DNA of 64,000 bases, taken from the NCBI RefSeq assembly GCF_000199675.1, contig NC_014960.1:2542001-2606000 (forward strand). Reading direction: 5' to 3'. This document shows, in pieces, positions 62,594 through 64,000 of this stretch (its first letter is position 1; each line of letters starts with the position of its first letter). The DNA comes from Anaerolinea thermophila UNI-1 (GTDB taxonomy: Bacteria; Chloroflexota; Anaerolineae; Anaerolineales; Anaerolineaceae). The notes below the pieces were generated by a model. It made no database searches. It saw only the letters and a list, made by a program, of their open reading frames with translations, and was not told the origin of the DNA. Made by a program: the position numbers and the translations under genes.

Positions 62594-63868
62594 ATGTTGG
62601 ATATCAACCTGTTTCGAGAAACCCCCGATGTTGTTCGCGAAGCCCTGCGTCACCGGCAAATGGACGACAGCGTGGTGGACCGCGTCATCGAACTGGATCA
62701 GCAACGGCGCGCTAACCTGACGCGCGTGGAAGCCCTGAAAGCCGAACGCAATGCTGTTTCCAAAGAAATTGGCAAAACTAAAGACCCCGCAGAACGACAG
62801 GCAAAAATTGAAGCCATGCGCCAGGTGGGCGATGAAATCACCGCACTGGATGAAGCCGTGCGCAAAATTGAAGAGGAACTGGAAAGCACACTGGCGCAGA
62901 TTCCCAATCTTCCCCTGCCTGAAATTCCTGTAGGAGAAAGCGAACACCAGAATCAGGTCATCAAGACTGTCGGTACGCCCAAAACGTTCGATTTTACCCC
63001 CTTGCCCCATTGGGAATTGGGTCCCAAATTGGGCATTCTGGACTTCGAACGCGGGGTAAAAATCACCGGTTCACGCTTCTACGTCTTGAGCGGCGCCGGC
63101 GCGCGCCTGCAGCGTGCGCTCATCGCCTGGATGCTCGATCTGCACATCCGCCAGGGGTACCGCGAAGCCTACCTGCCCTTCATGGTCAAAGGCGATACCC
63201 TGTATGCTTCCGGACAACTGCCCAAATTCCGCGACAACCTCTACCACGACATTGAAGAAGACTTGTGGATGGTGCCTACTGCTGAAGTCCCCCTGACGGG
63301 ATTGCACATGGGTGAAGTGCTGGACGAAAAGCAACTGCCCCTGCGCTACACGGCTTACACCCCCTGCTTCCGACGCGAAAAGATGAGCGCCGGGCGCGAT
63401 GTGCGCGGCATCAAACGCGGGCATCAATTTGACAAAGTGGAGATGTACATCTACAGCAAACCCGAAGACTCGATGAAGGAATTGCAAAAAATGCTGGCAG
63501 ATGCCGAGCAAACCTGCGCTGAACTGGGACTGGCTTACCGCGTGGTGCAGTTATGCACCGGTGATCTGGGCTTTGGCGCAGCCATCACCTACGATCTGGA
63601 AGTCTGGGCGCCTGGATGCGGCGAATGGCTGGAAGTCTCTTCGGTGTCCAACGATACCGACTTCCAGGCACGCCGCGCGGGCATCAAATACCGCCCGGAA
63701 GACGGCGGAAAGCCGCGTCTTCTGCACACCCTGAACGGCTCGGGATTGGGCTTGCCACGCACCCTGATCGCAGTGATGGAGAACTACCAGCAAGCCGACG
63801 GCTCCATCGTCGTACCGGAAGTGCTCCGCCCATGGATGGGTGGAGTCGATGTCATTCGCCCGGAATAA
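62594..63868 (+). CDS. serS: Seryl-tRNA synthetase
   Basis: 424 aa from ATG 62594, with GGAGG 5 bp upstream (an in-frame GTG at 62582 precedes it). N-terminal tRNA-binding coiled coil (about 25-100), class II core with motif 2 TPCFRREKMSAGRDVRGIKRGHQFDKVEMY (about 258-285; Arg pair) and motif 3 LLHTLNGSGLGLPRTLIAVMENYQ (about 378-400). Charges tRNA-Ser; controlled by the upstream T-box. Confidence 0.98.
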   Translation: MLDINLFRETPDVVREALRHRQMDDSVVDRVIELDQQRRANLTRVEALKAERNAVSKEIGKTKDPAERQAKIEAMRQVGDEITALDEAVRKIEEELESTLAQIPNLPLPEIPVGESEHQNQVIKTVGTPKTFDFTPLPHWELGPKLGILDFERGVKITGSRFYVLSGAGARLQRALIAWMLDLHIRQGYREAYLPFMVKGDTLYASGQLPKFRDNLYHDIEEDLWMVPTAEVPLTGLHMGEVLDEKQLPLRYTAYTPCFRREKMSAGRDVRGIKRGHQFDKVEMYIYSKPEDSMKELQKMLADAEQTCAELGLAYRVVQLCTGDLGFGAAITYDLEVWAPGCGEWLEVSSVSNDTDFQARRAGIKYRPEDGGKPRLLHTLNGSGLGLPRTLIAVMENYQQADGSIVVPEVLRPWMGGVDVIRPE

Positions 63869-63873
63869 ATCTT

Positions 63874-64000
63874 ATGGAATTTACGGAACTGCTACGCTAC
63901 TCGTTTTATGCCATCATCCTCTCGGTGATGCTCTTTGGGTTACTGGGGCTGATCATCCCTATCCTGCCCGGACTGGTAATTATCTGGGTTGCTGCGCTGG
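63874..64000 (+). CDS. DUF456 membrane protein (3' end outside window)
   Basis: The first 42 codons are visible from ATG 63874, 5 bp after the serS stop. MEFTELLRYSFY leads into a membrane helix and the conserved GLIIPILPGLVIIW turn of DUF456 proteins. Function unknown; likely cotranscribed with serS under the T-box. Confidence 0.7.
   Translation, partial: MEFTELLRYSFYAIILSVMLFGLLGLIIPILPGLVIIWVAAL

Overview
This window reads as chromosomal DNA of a bacterium, most likely a member of the Chloroflexota, class Anaerolineae (an Anaerolinea-like thermophile or relative). This is inferred from several traits seen together: many surface proteins with Pro/Thr-rich stalks (PTPTP type), NBR1-type Ig-like and DUF3048 lipoproteins, class II (B12-dependent) ribonucleotide reductase as the only RNR here, and a Gram-positive-like envelope gene set (sortase, lipoproteins, complete murein cluster). 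No rRNA, tRNA or CRISPR array was found.

Layout. 1-7.9 kb: envelope lipoproteins (M23 peptidase, Ig-like lipoprotein), queG, a membrane permease/DUF1980/beta-propeller operon and a LysM protein. 8-13.2 kb: uvrA with a candidate SOS box, a YdcF-type protein, a sortase and a small membrane protein. 13.2-27.2 kb: one very tight minus-strand gene train, probably a single operon of 12 genes: larB-larE-larC (nickel-pincer cofactor), pxpB-pxpC-pxpA (5-oxoprolinase), a C39-like protease/TPR protein, sbcD, a CNNM/CorC-type protein, sbcC and two GT4 glycosyltransferases. 27.2-30.3 kb: radical SAM protein, half-size EamA transporter, cysteine-desulfurase-like enzyme. 30.36-31.56 kb: a complete 1.2-kb insertion sequence with inverted repeats and 8-bp target duplications.

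31.6-49.2 kb: a full division/cell-wall (dcw) operon, mraZ-rsmH-ftsL-ftsI-murF-mraY-murD-ftsW-murG-(CvpA-like)-murC-(66-aa protein)-murB-ddl-ftsQ-ftsA-ftsZ. It is preceded by a phased TGG-repeat array that looks like the MraZ operator and ends in two tandem hairpins. 49.6-52.8 kb: nrdR-nrdJ behind a pair of NrdR boxes. 52.8-62.3 kb: small membrane proteins, a DUF362-type iron-sulfur protein, DUF3048 lipoprotein, DUF2085 membrane protein, an acyltransferase/PHP/GT-B cluster, DUF4126, DUF402 and an orphan ABC ATPase. 62.3-64 kb: serS under a T-box riboswitch, then the start of a DUF456 protein.

The main regulatory theme is compact promoters, mostly built on TATAAT with little -35 and often an upstream TGN. 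At least four genes (queG, the YdcF-type gene, the DUF2085 gene and the ABC ATPase) have the -10 hexamer only 6-7 bp before the ATG, which predicts leaderless mRNAs. The observations most worth following are the lar-pxp-sbc gene train, the MraZ operator array with an IS inserted at its edge, the leaderless promoters, and long inverted repeats that would hide ribosome-binding sites at 56.7 and 57.8 kb.
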